Source: a virus
Virus record (IMG/VR): IMGVR_UViG_3300043313_000560
Location: 1 to 37,733 of that record
Strand: one strand, 5' to 3'
Length of the DNA: 37,733 nt
Below are positions 21,055-29,382 of the stretch, piece by piece. The first letter of the stretch is position 1, and each line of letters begins with the position of its first letter. The notes under the pieces are model-generated. The model was not told where the DNA came from and ran no database searches. It was given only the letters and a program-made list of their open reading frames with translations. The position numbers and the translations under genes are program-made.

Positions 21055-22131
21055 TCAGCTCACCTCCGTCGGTGCTACCAGAACCAACGCGCTCCGATAG
21101 TGGCCACCGCTGAACGAATGGTTAATCTGCGACACCACCCGCACAGAGCCGAAGAAGTCGATAGCAGCGGGCGCCCGCACGCCGATATCGGTGGCAGTGG
21201 AATCCGGGTTACGGGCTAAGCGAGACTGGCTCAGCCTGAAATCAACACCAAGTGTGCCCGCTTCCAACGCCTGTTTTCCGATGCCAGCAATAAACACGTC
21301 GTAGTCCTTCACGACGTCCACCGATTGCACCTTTTCGGCGGGGATACTGAACGGCGGTTTGACCACATCTGACAGCAGCTCGGCGCCGAGCGTCCACTCT
21401 TTCGCCGCAGGCAGGATCAGCGGCGGCGGCGGTGAGCCCGCGAACACCACCACCGGCACGACAGTCAAACCCACCACCGGCTTGTTGGTGTTCTCCGTCC
21501 GCACCGGAAAGCGGGTGACCTCTGTGAAGTCGCGGGCCAGGTCGAGCAGCGTCGAGCTGCCCGCCGGTGTCGACGGCGCCGTGACCGTGTTCAGATAGCT
21601 CACGATCGTGCTGCGGCACTGCGAGGTGTCGACGGTGAAGAACCGCCGCAGCCTCGTCAGCGCGCCCTCTGCCGGTAGCGCCGACGTCCATGTCACCGTC
21701 TTGTTGAGCATGGTCACTGCCGCGCCAGCCAGAACGTACTTCGTCTTCTTGACCCAGTACGGCCCGTCGGTGCCCATGGACGTCTCGACCCGGGTCACTT
21801 TGCCCTGCGCCACAATCGTGTCGTTGTACCGCAGTTCCCAGTTCGTACCCGTGTACATGGCGTGCTGCTGCGCCCATGCTTCGACGGCATCGCCGGGCGC
21901 GGCATTCATGCGCTCGGCGAACGTCGCCGTACCCGTCAGCGGGTCGATGGACAGTTCCCCGTTCGACCCGACGTCGTAGCCGTCGATGAGTTCGATCGAT
22001 GACAGGTGTTCCTCGTCGACCAGTTCTGACAGGTCCTCACCGAGCAGGGACTTGCCGACGACCAGTGACACGCCGATGACCGAGCCGGGGATGACCCGGC
22101 GGAATTTCAACAGTTTCGGATCGTACGCCAC
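21055..22131 (-). CDS. Minor tail protein (358 aa)
   Basis: The gene directly follows the tape measure (3-base gap), the usual place for distal tail and baseplate proteins. The product is beta-rich, with GSVIGVSLVVGKSLLGEDLS at the N-terminus, TWTSALPAEGALTRLRRFF in the middle and SGGHYRSALVLVAPTEVS at the end. The C-terminal pattern (FSGGHYRSALVL) resembles Gp37-like minor tail proteins of Rhodococcus phage type (ReqiPepy6), an uncertain link made from memory. It is the only large tail-tip gene besides the three fibre-like genes. Confidence 0.7.
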   Translation of the reverse strand: MAYDPKLLKFRRVIPGSVIGVSLVVGKSLLGEDLSELVDEEHLSSIELIDGYDVGSNGELSIDPLTGTATFAERMNAAPGDAVEAWAQQHAMYTGTNWELRYNDTIVAQGKVTRVETSMGTDGPYWVKKTKYVLAGAAVTMLNKTVTWTSALPAEGALTRLRRFFTVDTSQCRSTIVSYLNTVTAPSTPAGSSTLLDLARDFTEVTRFPVRTENTNKPVVGLTVVPVVVFAGSPPPPLILPAAKEWTLGAELLSDVVKPPFSIPAEKVQSVDVVKDYDVFIAGIGKQALEAGTLGVDFRLSQSRLARNPDSTATDIGVRAPAAIDFFGSVRVVSQINHSFSGGHYRSALVLVAPTEVS

Positions 22132-22134
22132 TGG

Positions 22135-25100
22135 TCACCCCACGTTCATCGAGATCGGACGGCCGAGCGCAGAGGACACTTCGTTGAACGCGGAACTGAT
22201 CGTGTCGACCATGCCGCGCTTGTCGACGATCGTGCCCGTATTCACGGTGACGGTGACGTTCCCGGCCGTTGTCGTCGCCGGCACCGCCTTGCCTTTCTTC
22301 GGTGCCGCGACAGCGCCTTTCTTGACGGCGACGGCGGGGACCTTCGGTGTGGCCCCTGCCACCGCGGCGTTGATCTTCTTGTTGAGGTCGGCGACGATCT
22401 GCAAAATCGACGCCTCCAAGAACGCCTGCTGTGAGGCGAACCCTTCCGCGGTTTTCTTCGCCATCGCGATACCGGTGTCGTACATGTGCCCGGCGACGAC
22501 CTCACCGGCAGCCTGGCCGGTCGCGGCGATGTCCGCATAGTTCTTGCTCAGTTCGGCCACCTGATCGGCGGACGCCGCCATGAGCGCCCGCGCCGTCTCC
22601 AGCCCGGCAGCAGGCCCGGCGGTGGCAAGGTCGTGCAACATGTCCGGCGGTAGTCCGCGCCCGGCAAGCGCTTTCAACCCGTCGGCGAACTCTGTTGCCT
22701 GCGCCAGCGCATCGCGGGAACGCTGCAACATGTCATCGATCGGCTTGACGTTCTTCTCGGCGAAACTCTTGTTGATCTCTTGAAGTTCTTTGCCGGTCGC
22801 GGCCAGGAGAACCCGTGCCGTCTCCAACGCCTCGGTGGGCTTCGCGGCGGCGATCGCCTTAAGGACTTCGGGACCGACGCCTTTAGCTTGCAGGGCTTCG
22901 GTCATCCCGCCGGCGAACTCTTCGGCCTGCTGCTGCGCGGCGCGGGACTGGTCAAGCAGATCACCGATAGCAGAGATGCCCTGCGTCTCGACCTTCTGAA
23001 CGAGCCTGAACGAGCCGGTGATGGCGTCGGCTACTGCCGAGACGACACCAGCGCGCGCCTGTTGCAACTCGGCGATGTTGTCGTTGGCATCTTTCAACCC
23101 TTTGGCGGCGGCGTCGCGCTTGCCGGCCAGATCCTGCAACGTAGCATTGTCTTTCGCGATCCGGTCGAGTAGTGCGTTCTTCGTCGTCGCGCGCTTCTTG
23201 CCTGCTGCCAGTTCGCTCTTTTTCCACGCCTCAATGACGGACAGCTTCGTTCCCTTGGCGAACGTCTTCTTGACCGACGTGGGGAACGCCTTGATGACGG
23301 CTTTGGCAAGGTCTTCCGTGGTTTTGATCAGATCCTTTTTGCCGGTCTCCAACCCGTCGACCATGCCTTGCACACTCAGCCGGCCGATCTCCATGAACAC
23401 CTTGGAAGGGCTAGCCATACCGAGCGCGCTCTTGGCGGCATTGACGGCGCCGGAAACTACCTCTCTGGCCTTGCTGGCGACCTGGCTCGCCATCTGGCCG
23501 ATACCGGCGATGAGCCCTTGAATCATCTGGCGGCCGACGTCGACAAGCCAGCCGATTGCCCCGGACACGGCGGACTTCACTTTGCCCGGCAAGCTTTTGA
23601 CGGTGGTGATGACGTTGCCGATACCGGTCGTCACCGCGGACCTGACGGCGTTCCATGCGCTGACCGTCGCCGACTTCACCGCGTCCCACGCGGCCGAGAT
23701 GGCGCCCCGGATAGCGGCACCGCCCGCGCTCACAGCGCCTTTCAGTGCCGGCCATATCCCGGTGATGAATGCCTTTATCGCGTTCCATGCCGCCGTTGTC
23801 GCCGACGACACCGCAGCCCATGCCGCCGACGTCGCCGCCTTCACCGCATTCCATCCGGCGACGATGGCCGCACCGATCCCCGATACGACAGCGACGATCG
23901 CCGACTTGATGCCGGCCCATATTGCTGCTATCGCCGACGCGATACCGGACATGGCAGACGTTACGGCAGACTTGATTCCGTTCCATGCGGCGACCAGTAG
24001 CGCTTTAATTCCGTTCCATGCGGCGACGGCGACGGATGCCACAATCGACCAGGCCGCGCTCAGTCCCCTAGTGATGAACTGACCGAGCAGGGTCACCCCG
24101 GCCATCATCAGCCCGAAGATGCCTTGAATGAGCTGCCAGGTGCCGGACACGATGCCCTTCACGCCGTCCCACGCCTTGCCCCAATCGCCGGTGAGTACAC
24201 CGATGATGACGTTAAAAACACCTTTGATGATGTTGAAGAATCCTTGCAGGGCGGTGACGACACTCGCGAACGCCGTGGAAATGTAGGCAAGAATGTTCGC
24301 GCCGAACGTCTGCCAAATGAGCTGAACAAGCGCAACCCAATTCGATATCTGGGCTTTGATGATGGCGAACGCCTGGCCGACGATCTCACCGACAGTCCCG
24401 AATATCGCCTTGATCTGCGGTAGCGCTTTGGTGAATGCGCCGCTGAGTGTCGACGCCACCGCCGTGATGATCGGCATCACCACCGCGAGCGCGTTCTTGA
24501 TGACCGGCCCGAGCGACATAAACCCGTTCTTGGCGTTGTCGAGAATCGACTGCACCTGACTCGACTGCGCCACATCGACGATAGCTTTCGGTGGCTTGAA
24601 ACCACCGAGAGCATCGAAGCCTGCCTTCAACTTCGGCCCGAGGAATTCCCCGAGCTTCTTGACCGCCGGTATCGCCGTATCGTTGATGAACGCCATGCCG
24701 CCAGTGAGCGCCGGAAGGAACACACTACCGATCGCCCCGGCCGCATCCTTCAACTGCGCTTTCAGCACGTCCATCTGGACGCCGTAGCCTCGCTGCTTAC
24801 GCTCCGCCAAACCGACCTTATTCGCCATCGACTCGGTCATGATGGCGTTGAGTGCGGCCGCTTTGTCCTGATCGGTGAGCGCCTTCGCGTTCTTCTTACC
24901 GCTTAATTCCATCGCTTTCTGCTGCAACGACGCCGCCGACAGCGTAGGGATCAGCTTCTGGATCGGGTCGTATTCGCCGATCAATGCACTCCTGACCGCG
25001 TCAAGAGATTCCGCCACCGGAATGTCGCCGAATGCGGACATGTTCGCCGCCATCGTCGCCCAGTTCTTCGACATGTCGGCGGCTGCTTTGGTGCCCATGC

Positions 25101-25464
25101 CGACGCCGGTGAAGAACCCGCCGAACACTTTCGTTGCGTTCAACGCTTCGGCTTGCGAGATGCCGAGTGTGGTCGCGGTCGTTTTCGACCACGACAGCAT
25201 GTCAGCAGATGCGCCCTTGAAAATTGTCTTGGTGGTGCCGATCGCCGCCGACAGCGAAGCAGCCTGGTCGATGACCGTCTTGAAGCCTTCGACGATGCCG
25301 GCCGCCGCCAGTGCGGTGCCCATCGTGGCGAACCCGGCAGCGATACCCCGGCCGACCCCGCCGAGCTTCGAACCCATGCCGGTCGCGGACTGCTCGACCT
25401 GGTGCATGCCGCGGACAGCCGGTGCAGCATCGGCAAGGATGGCAATCCTGATCGGTCCGGCCAC
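22135..25464 (-). CDS. Tape measure protein (1109 aa)
   Basis: It sets tail length and is extruded into the host on infection. The N-terminus holds the conserved tape-measure core (ALNATKVFGGFFTGVGMGTK and MAANMSAFGDIPVAESLDAV). Hydrophobic segments lie around residues 300-420. From about 480 to 650 runs an 11-residue Ala-rich repeat with Trp (AAWNGIKALLVAAWNGIKSA), followed by GMASPSKVFMEIGRLSVQGM, the usual closing motif. The rest is coiled-coil-like. The start is GTG 25464 with a GGGGG ribosome binding site. At the usual ratio of about 1.5 angstrom per residue the tail would be near 165 nm. Confidence 0.95.
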   Translation of the reverse strand: MAGPIRIAILADAAPAVRGMHQVEQSATGMGSKLGGVGRGIAAGFATMGTALAAAGIVEGFKTVIDQAASLSAAIGTTKTIFKGASADMLSWSKTTATTLGISQAEALNATKVFGGFFTGVGMGTKAAADMSKNWATMAANMSAFGDIPVAESLDAVRSALIGEYDPIQKLIPTLSAASLQQKAMELSGKKNAKALTDQDKAAALNAIMTESMANKVGLAERKQRGYGVQMDVLKAQLKDAAGAIGSVFLPALTGGMAFINDTAIPAVKKLGEFLGPKLKAGFDALGGFKPPKAIVDVAQSSQVQSILDNAKNGFMSLGPVIKNALAVVMPIITAVASTLSGAFTKALPQIKAIFGTVGEIVGQAFAIIKAQISNWVALVQLIWQTFGANILAYISTAFASVVTALQGFFNIIKGVFNVIIGVLTGDWGKAWDGVKGIVSGTWQLIQGIFGLMMAGVTLLGQFITRGLSAAWSIVASVAVAAWNGIKALLVAAWNGIKSAVTSAMSGIASAIAAIWAGIKSAIVAVVSGIGAAIVAGWNAVKAATSAAWAAVSSATTAAWNAIKAFITGIWPALKGAVSAGGAAIRGAISAAWDAVKSATVSAWNAVRSAVTTGIGNVITTVKSLPGKVKSAVSGAIGWLVDVGRQMIQGLIAGIGQMASQVASKAREVVSGAVNAAKSALGMASPSKVFMEIGRLSVQGMVDGLETGKKDLIKTTEDLAKAVIKAFPTSVKKTFAKGTKLSVIEAWKKSELAAGKKRATTKNALLDRIAKDNATLQDLAGKRDAAAKGLKDANDNIAELQQARAGVVSAVADAITGSFRLVQKVETQGISAIGDLLDQSRAAQQQAEEFAGGMTEALQAKGVGPEVLKAIAAAKPTEALETARVLLAATGKELQEINKSFAEKNVKPIDDMLQRSRDALAQATEFADGLKALAGRGLPPDMLHDLATAGPAAGLETARALMAASADQVAELSKNYADIAATGQAAGEVVAGHMYDTGIAMAKKTAEGFASQQAFLEASILQIVADLNKKINAAVAGATPKVPAVAVKKGAVAAPKKGKAVPATTTAGNVTVTVNTGTIVDKRGMVDTISSAFNEVSSALGRPISMNVG

Positions 25465-25479
25465 GACGCCACCCCCGTG

Positions 25480-25907
25480 TCATTTCAGTTTGAGACCTTT
25501 GACCCGTAGCGCCGCCCGGTAGAATGCGTCCGCTTCACCGAATGTCAGCCCGTCGCGGACGTCCGGACCGAAGCCGGTTACGACGCACCACTCGGCAAGT
25601 TCGGCGGCGTCATCCCTGGCCCTTTTCCCGCGGCCGACTCATCCCCGTCGAACTGCTTGTCGGTGAAGTAATGCAGCACCGTACCGAGATCGAAGTCGTC
25701 GAGCTGGGCTTCGGTGAAATCCGGGTTCGTCCGATGTTCGAACAGCCATACGAGCGCCCACAAACACGACTCCAGCTTTGCTTCGTCGGCGAAGTCCTGC
25801 ACCAACGACACCCCGAACCGTTCTTTGACGGTGCGCAACTCCCGCCGGGTGATCGACTCGATGGCTTCCTCTTGCGTCAGTTCGGAGCGCGGCTTGTACG
25901 CGGTCAT
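25480..25907 (-). CDS. Tail assembly chaperone, frameshifted long form (gpGT-like, 142 aa)
   Basis: A -1 slip on G GGA AAA (minus strand, 25629-25623) joins the first 95 residues to 47 residues encoded in the -1 frame, starting RARDDAAELAEWCVV and ending LTFGEADAFYRAALRVKG with a stop at 25480. The extension is a plausible protein and runs to within 15 bases of the tape measure, exactly as gpGT products do. The coordinates span both frames, so a simple translation of this interval will not give the protein. Confidence 0.9.
25578..25907 (-). CDS. Tail assembly chaperone, short form (gpG-like, 109 aa)
   Basis: The ATG at 25907 overlaps the gp10-like stop. The product is acidic and helical, with LTQEEAIESITRRELRTVKE, CLWALVWLFEHRTNPDF and DDFDLGTVLHYFTDKQF, the pattern of actinophage tail chaperones that coat the tape measure during tail assembly. 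After GDESAAGK the zero frame continues only 13 more residues. The slip site at 25629-25623 yields a longer form. Confidence 0.9.
   Translation of the reverse strand: MTAYKPRSELTQEEAIESITRRELRTVKERFGVSLVQDFADEAKLESCLWALVWLFEHRTNPDFTEAQLDDFDLGTVLHYFTDKQFDGDESAAGKGPGMTPPNLPSGAS
25623..25629 (-). promoter_or_regulatory. Programmed -1 frameshift site GGGAAAA
   Basis: The heptamer reads G GGA AAA in the zero frame, fitting X XXY YYZ exactly. It is the only slippery heptamer noticed in the chaperone gene, and the -1 frame is open to the tape measure. Frameshift efficiency cannot be read from the sequence. Confidence 0.9.
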
Positions 25908-26278
25908 GTCAGCCCTGCCTGTCGGATCAAACGGTCGATGTCGGCGGTCAATGTGGGCACGATCTTCGGGGATACCTGCGCGTCGGCACGTTGCATGAAA
26001 TGCTGCGCGGCGATCCCGCGGCGCGGCGAGCCATAGTTGATGACACCCGCGTACTGACTGGTCGGTCCCCGCCCGGCCGTCACGACTGCTTTGTTCTTGG
26101 CGCGGTTGCCGCGGACCGATCCGGCCAGGGCGCCTGACTGGGTGGGGGCGAAACCGGCGGCGGCTTTCGCGCCCATGTCCGCCAGCTTCGCCATGCCGTC
26201 TTTCAGGTCGTCCACACTGATACCGAGCTTTTTCAGGTCCCGGTTCAGTTGCGCGATGCCGGTCACCTTGATAGTCAT
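25904..26278 (-). CDS. HK97 gp10-like neck/tail-completion protein (124 aa)
   Basis: The pattern VTGIAQLNRDLKKLGISVDD, ADMGAKAAAGFAPTQSGALA, GSVRGNR and QYAGVINYGSPRRGIAAQHF is that of the HK97 gp10 family, which acts at the neck or in tail completion. In most siphophages this gene lies before the tail tube gene; here it follows it, between the tail tube and the chaperone. It overlaps the chaperone by ATGA. Confidence 0.85.
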   Translation of the reverse strand: MTIKVTGIAQLNRDLKKLGISVDDLKDGMAKLADMGAKAAAGFAPTQSGALAGSVRGNRAKNKAVVTAGRGPTSQYAGVINYGSPRRGIAAQHFMQRADAQVSPKIVPTLTADIDRLIRQAGLT

Positions 26279-26290
26279 GGCCGGTTCCGG

Positions 26291-26716
26291 TCAGGTCACG
26301 ACACGATCAGGCTTGCCGGTGAGCTTCCACTCGCATTCGAAGGTGAACTTCGCCGACGTAGAAGCGTCGGCTTCGCCACCCAGGATCGTCCCGTCCGGCT
26401 CTGATACGACAGCCGTCATCTCGAAGTGCGGTTCGGTCGCCGACGCGATGTCATTGCCGTAAGGCGCCATGATTACTGCTACTTCGTCGCCGGCATTGTC
26501 CCACATTTCCGACCACAGTGACGCCGTGGTGGCATCCTGCACGGCCGTAAACTCCAAGGCATAGTCGCGCCCGCCACCGGCCGCAGCGTCGGCGAAGGAC
26601 ACGAAATCGGAGTCGGTTTCTCCGGACGTCACCTCCGCGCGGGAGACATCCATGTTGTATTCAACCGGCGGAGTACCGACCTGAATCTTGAGTTTGCGTG
26701 TACCGATAGCAGCCAT
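26291..26716 (-). CDS. Major tail tube protein (141 aa)
   Basis: The protein is beta-rich and acidic: GTRKLKIQVGTPPVEYNMDV, SGETDSDFVSFADAAAGGG, ATTASLWSEMWDNAGDEVAV and KFTFECEWKLTGKPDRV. This fits the small tail tube proteins of actinophages. The ATG at 26716 has a strong GGGGGGAAA ribosome binding site, as expected for a highly expressed structural gene. It lies upstream of the chaperone and tape measure genes. Confidence 0.85.
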   Translation of the reverse strand: MAAIGTRKLKIQVGTPPVEYNMDVSRAEVTSGETDSDFVSFADAAAGGGRDYALEFTAVQDATTASLWSEMWDNAGDEVAVIMAPYGNDIASATEPHFEMTAVVSEPDGTILGGEADASTSAKFTFECEWKLTGKPDRVVT

Positions 26717-26731
26717 GAGTGTTTCCCCCCG

Positions 26732-27109
26732 CTACAGATAGACCGTCTTGCCGAGATGGACGACGGTGCCGAAAAATTCGACGGTGCTGCCAGGGACGGC
26801 TGACACTTGCGGTGCATCGACACCGTCCAGCGACCAGTCGGCCGAATTCCGCAGCAGTTCCTCTAACAGATCTTCGAGCGCATCGCGGGCCTGATCCGGC
26901 ACCGACGAATCACGGACCAGGACGACAACATCGATGTTGATGACGAAAGATGCGAACTGTTCGCCGCCGTCGACATACGACCTCCCGGCGGCCGGGGTGA
27001 GCAGCACGCACGGCGGTTCGGCGTTCAACTGCCAGCCATCCATGACGGGCACACCGAGCACGTTCAGGTCGGCGATGAGCGCGGCGCGGGCCTCTTTCAG
27101 CTTCCCCAC
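26732..27109 (-). CDS. Tail terminator-like protein (125 aa)
   Basis: GTG 27109 (VGKLKEARAALIADLNVLGV) with GGGGGAA upstream is the start; longer in-frame starts would overlap the adaptor gene. The protein has VDGGEQFASFVINIDVVVLV, then SVPDQARDALEDLLEELLRN and FFGTVVHLGKTVYL. This beta-helix-beta pattern and position before the tail tube suit a tail terminator, the ring capping the tube at the neck. Assignment is by position and pattern. Confidence 0.7.
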   Translation of the reverse strand: MGKLKEARAALIADLNVLGVPVMDGWQLNAEPPCVLLTPAAGRSYVDGGEQFASFVINIDVVVLVRDSSVPDQARDALEDLLEELLRNSADWSLDGVDAPQVSAVPGSTVEFFGTVVHLGKTVYL

Positions 27110-27123
27110 GACGGTTCCCCCGT

Positions 27124-27747
27124 TCAGGTGAGCCGGTACCGGGCGATGAGCCGCGCCTCTAGTTCGGAGAATCCGAGATCCCGGAACATCTGTGAGCTGT
27201 TGCCGGTGGAGCGCTGCAACAGGTTTTCCGGGTTGGAGTACAGCCGGGCGGCGATGGCGCAGCACACGATCCGGACCTCATCCGGTACCGGCTCGTAGCC
27301 GTGATCGACGTCGGCGGCGATACGGCGCAACCCGCGCGGCCAACAGCCTGCAGCCGACGTGACCACCAGAATTCCGTTGGCGCTCCACCCATAGTCGGCG
27401 ACATCGAGCACGGCGCCATCCACACGTACTTCGGTGACGTCGTTGAGTCGCAACGTCGGCAGGTTCACCGATGCGCCGCCGCTCGCATCAACGGTCAGCG
27501 TCTCGACTGTGCGGGCGATGTCCCACCCGCAATGCCCGCGGACGATCCCGGAGGCGCCCTGAACAGCCATGTCGGCGGAGAACCGGTCAAGGTCGCGTTG
27601 CAGGTACCCGGCGAGTTCTTCGACGGCGACGAGCGGGTTCAGCGGGCCGGCAGGGATCGTGTAGGTGGTGACGTCCGGCCGCTGCACGGTGGTGCCGCCG
27701 CCTGGCCGCACGATGGCGATCGGATCGTTCGGTGCGGTGCCGGCCAC
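27124..27747 (-). CDS. Head-tail connector/adaptor protein (207 aa)
   Basis: GTG 27747 has GGGGGAGG 8 bases upstream. The protein has PLNPLVAVEELAGYLQRDLD, RFSADMAVQGASGIVRGHCG, TLRLNDVTEVRVDGAVLDV, YGWSANGILVV and DEVRIVCCAIAARLYSNPEN. This is the helical adaptor (gp6/gp15-like) fold pattern that docks onto the portal. The neighbours, small head protein upstream and terminator-like protein downstream, agree. Confidence 0.8.
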   Translation of the reverse strand: MAGTAPNDPIAIVRPGGGTTVQRPDVTTYTIPAGPLNPLVAVEELAGYLQRDLDRFSADMAVQGASGIVRGHCGWDIARTVETLTVDASGGASVNLPTLRLNDVTEVRVDGAVLDVADYGWSANGILVVTSAAGCWPRGLRRIAADVDHGYEPVPDEVRIVCCAIAARLYSNPENLLQRSTGNSSQMFRDLGFSELEARLIARYRLT

Positions 27748-27762
27748 GCTGACCGCCTCCCC

Positions 27763-27966
27763 CTACTTGCGTGCCCGGTTGTGTGCCTGCTCGTGCGTGT
27801 GCTGCTGCGCTGCCTGCGACTGGCCTTGCGGTTCGGCATTCTTGCCGTGCGCGCCGACCTTGCGGGCGTGCGGGAAACGGTTCTTCGCATCGTCGTCGGA
27901 CAGTTGCACGGTGGTGACGATGCCGTTCTTATCTTCGATCTCGTATTCGTGCAGATCCTCTGCCAT
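27763..27966 (-). CDS. Small head-region protein (67 aa)
   Basis: ATG 27966 (MAEDLHEYEIEDKNGIVTTV) with GGAAGGAAA upstream is preferred to a longer frame through the hairpin. Acidic N-terminus, then QLSDDDAKNRFPHARKVG and a Gln/His-rich tail. Similar short proteins often follow capsid genes in actinophages; function is not known. Its expression may be set by the hairpin just upstream. Confidence 0.65.
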   Translation of the reverse strand: MAEDLHEYEIEDKNGIVTTVQLSDDDAKNRFPHARKVGAHGKNAEPQGQSQAAQQHTHEQAHNRARK

Positions 27967-27988
27967 CGGACTGTTTCCTTCCGTAGAT

Positions 27989-28024
27989 GGAACGGCCCCC
28001 GCATGCAGGTACGGGGGCCGTTCC
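27989..28024 (-). terminator. Hairpin after the major capsid gene
   Basis: GGAACGGCCCCCG (27989-28001) and CGGGGGCCGTTCC (28012-28024) form a perfect 13-base stem with a 10-base loop between the capsid stop and the next start. No T-run follows. It likely attenuates transcription or protects the capsid mRNA 3' end. Confidence 0.75.
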
Positions 28025-28042
28025 GGCTCGATGTCTGGCGCG

Positions 28043-29365
28043 TTAGACAAGTGCAATCTTGACGAATGCCGGGGGCTTCAATACCCCAAACGCAGCCCGC
28101 ATCTCGGCCAAGACAGCCACCAGATTTCTGATAAAAAAGTCGCTGTGCGAATCGGTCGCCTGAATGGTCGCCTGCTCGCGGTCCCAAATCATGCCCATGC
28201 GCCAGTCCGCACACCAAGCCGTACCAGCGGCAACCGCTTCCGACTCGATAACCGGCAAACCCCACAGGGTGGACGGCGTCAGCGCAAACGGCCCGGCGCC
28301 ATAGAATTGCTTATTGTTATCTCGAAGTAGCTCGATGTTTTCCCAGTCAATCGGATTCATCACGAACGCGGTCGGAATCGCCCGGCCGCCAATGCGGACC
28401 TTGCGGCGAGCACGACGGGTCACCGTGAACACGTCTTCACCGGATGCACCCACCGGCGCGGCCTGCGTCTGCACACCCGACACGCCGTTCAGTCCGAGGA
28501 AGTTCTCACCGGTGCCGTTACCGGAAATGAGCTGGTCCTCAAATTCTTCCTCTAAGCCATATCGGAGGAAAGTGTCAATCAGGGTGCGTACCTGCGCGGC
28601 ATCGGACAGTGCGCGCTTCGTCGCCGGAATCCAATGCGCAATGGTTTTCGTAGTCGTCGCCTGCTTGACCAGATTAAAACCCGATTCTGGCTTGACGCCA
28701 CCGGCCGCGGGCAGCACCGTACCGCCGGTACCGTCACCGACCTTGCCCGCGCTCGTCGCCTCTGGCACCGGTGCGGCGTTGTTCGTCTGCGACAGGATCT
28801 GCACGTACTCGACCGAATCGCTGCCGGTCTGACCCTGCGAGAACAGTTGCCGGATCGTCAACGGTCGCTGATTGAACGGTTCCGCCGGCAGCGGCAACTG
28901 CTGCGGCGCCACCAGCGCACCGGCACTGTCATCGGCCACCCCGGTAATCAGCGACTTCACACCGAACGGCTGCGACTGCACATGACCCTGGTCAGCGAAC
29001 CGGCCGCCGGGCGCACCGGCGAGCAGCGACTTGTATTCGGCGCTATTGACGAAGGCTTCACCGATCGACTGACCGCGCTTCGCCTGCCGGAAATGCGATG
29101 CCTCGCCTTTCTGCCAGCCGTGCACACTGCCGTTGTCGCCGTTGTCGCTGTCGGCGGGGATGCCACTACCGAACTCACCGAACGCTTTCAGCGTGTCAGC
29201 GGCGGCATCCGAACGGGCCTTGATCTCTTTCGCCTTCTCCAGATGGGCGGTGACCTGTCCGCGTTCCTCATCGGTGAAATCCCGATCTTCACTCCCGGCG
29301 CGGTCAGCGATGGCGGTCACCTTCGCCATTTCCGCTTCGATGGCCTTACGTGTGCTCTGCCTCAT
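28043..29365 (-). CDS. Major capsid protein, HK97 family (440 aa)
   Basis: The protein has the HK97-type layout: a charged coiled-coil delta domain at residues 1-75 (KAIEAEMAKVTAIADRAG, QVTAHLEKAKEIKARSD), then the shell domain with DQLISGNGTGENFLGLNG, RARRKVRIGGRAIPTAFVM and WGLPVIESEAVAAGTAWC. The start is ATG 29365 because GGAGGAA lies 9 bases upstream; an ATG at 29386 overlapping the protease stop has no such site. The protease encoded upstream should remove the delta domain. A hairpin follows the gene. Confidence 0.95.
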   Translation of the reverse strand: MRQSTRKAIEAEMAKVTAIADRAGSEDRDFTDEERGQVTAHLEKAKEIKARSDAAADTLKAFGEFGSGIPADSDNGDNGSVHGWQKGEASHFRQAKRGQSIGEAFVNSAEYKSLLAGAPGGRFADQGHVQSQPFGVKSLITGVADDSAGALVAPQQLPLPAEPFNQRPLTIRQLFSQGQTGSDSVEYVQILSQTNNAAPVPEATSAGKVGDGTGGTVLPAAGGVKPESGFNLVKQATTTKTIAHWIPATKRALSDAAQVRTLIDTFLRYGLEEEFEDQLISGNGTGENFLGLNGVSGVQTQAAPVGASGEDVFTVTRRARRKVRIGGRAIPTAFVMNPIDWENIELLRDNNKQFYGAGPFALTPSTLWGLPVIESEAVAAGTAWCADWRMGMIWDREQATIQATDSHSDFFIRNLVAVLAEMRAAFGVLKPPAFVKIALV

Positions 29366-29382
29366 GGCCTGTTTCCTCCGTG

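Noticed and set aside
23640-24030. DNA direct repeats in the tape measure gene
   Set aside because: They are explained by the 11-residue Trp/Ala protein repeat of the tape measure protein, not by an independent element.
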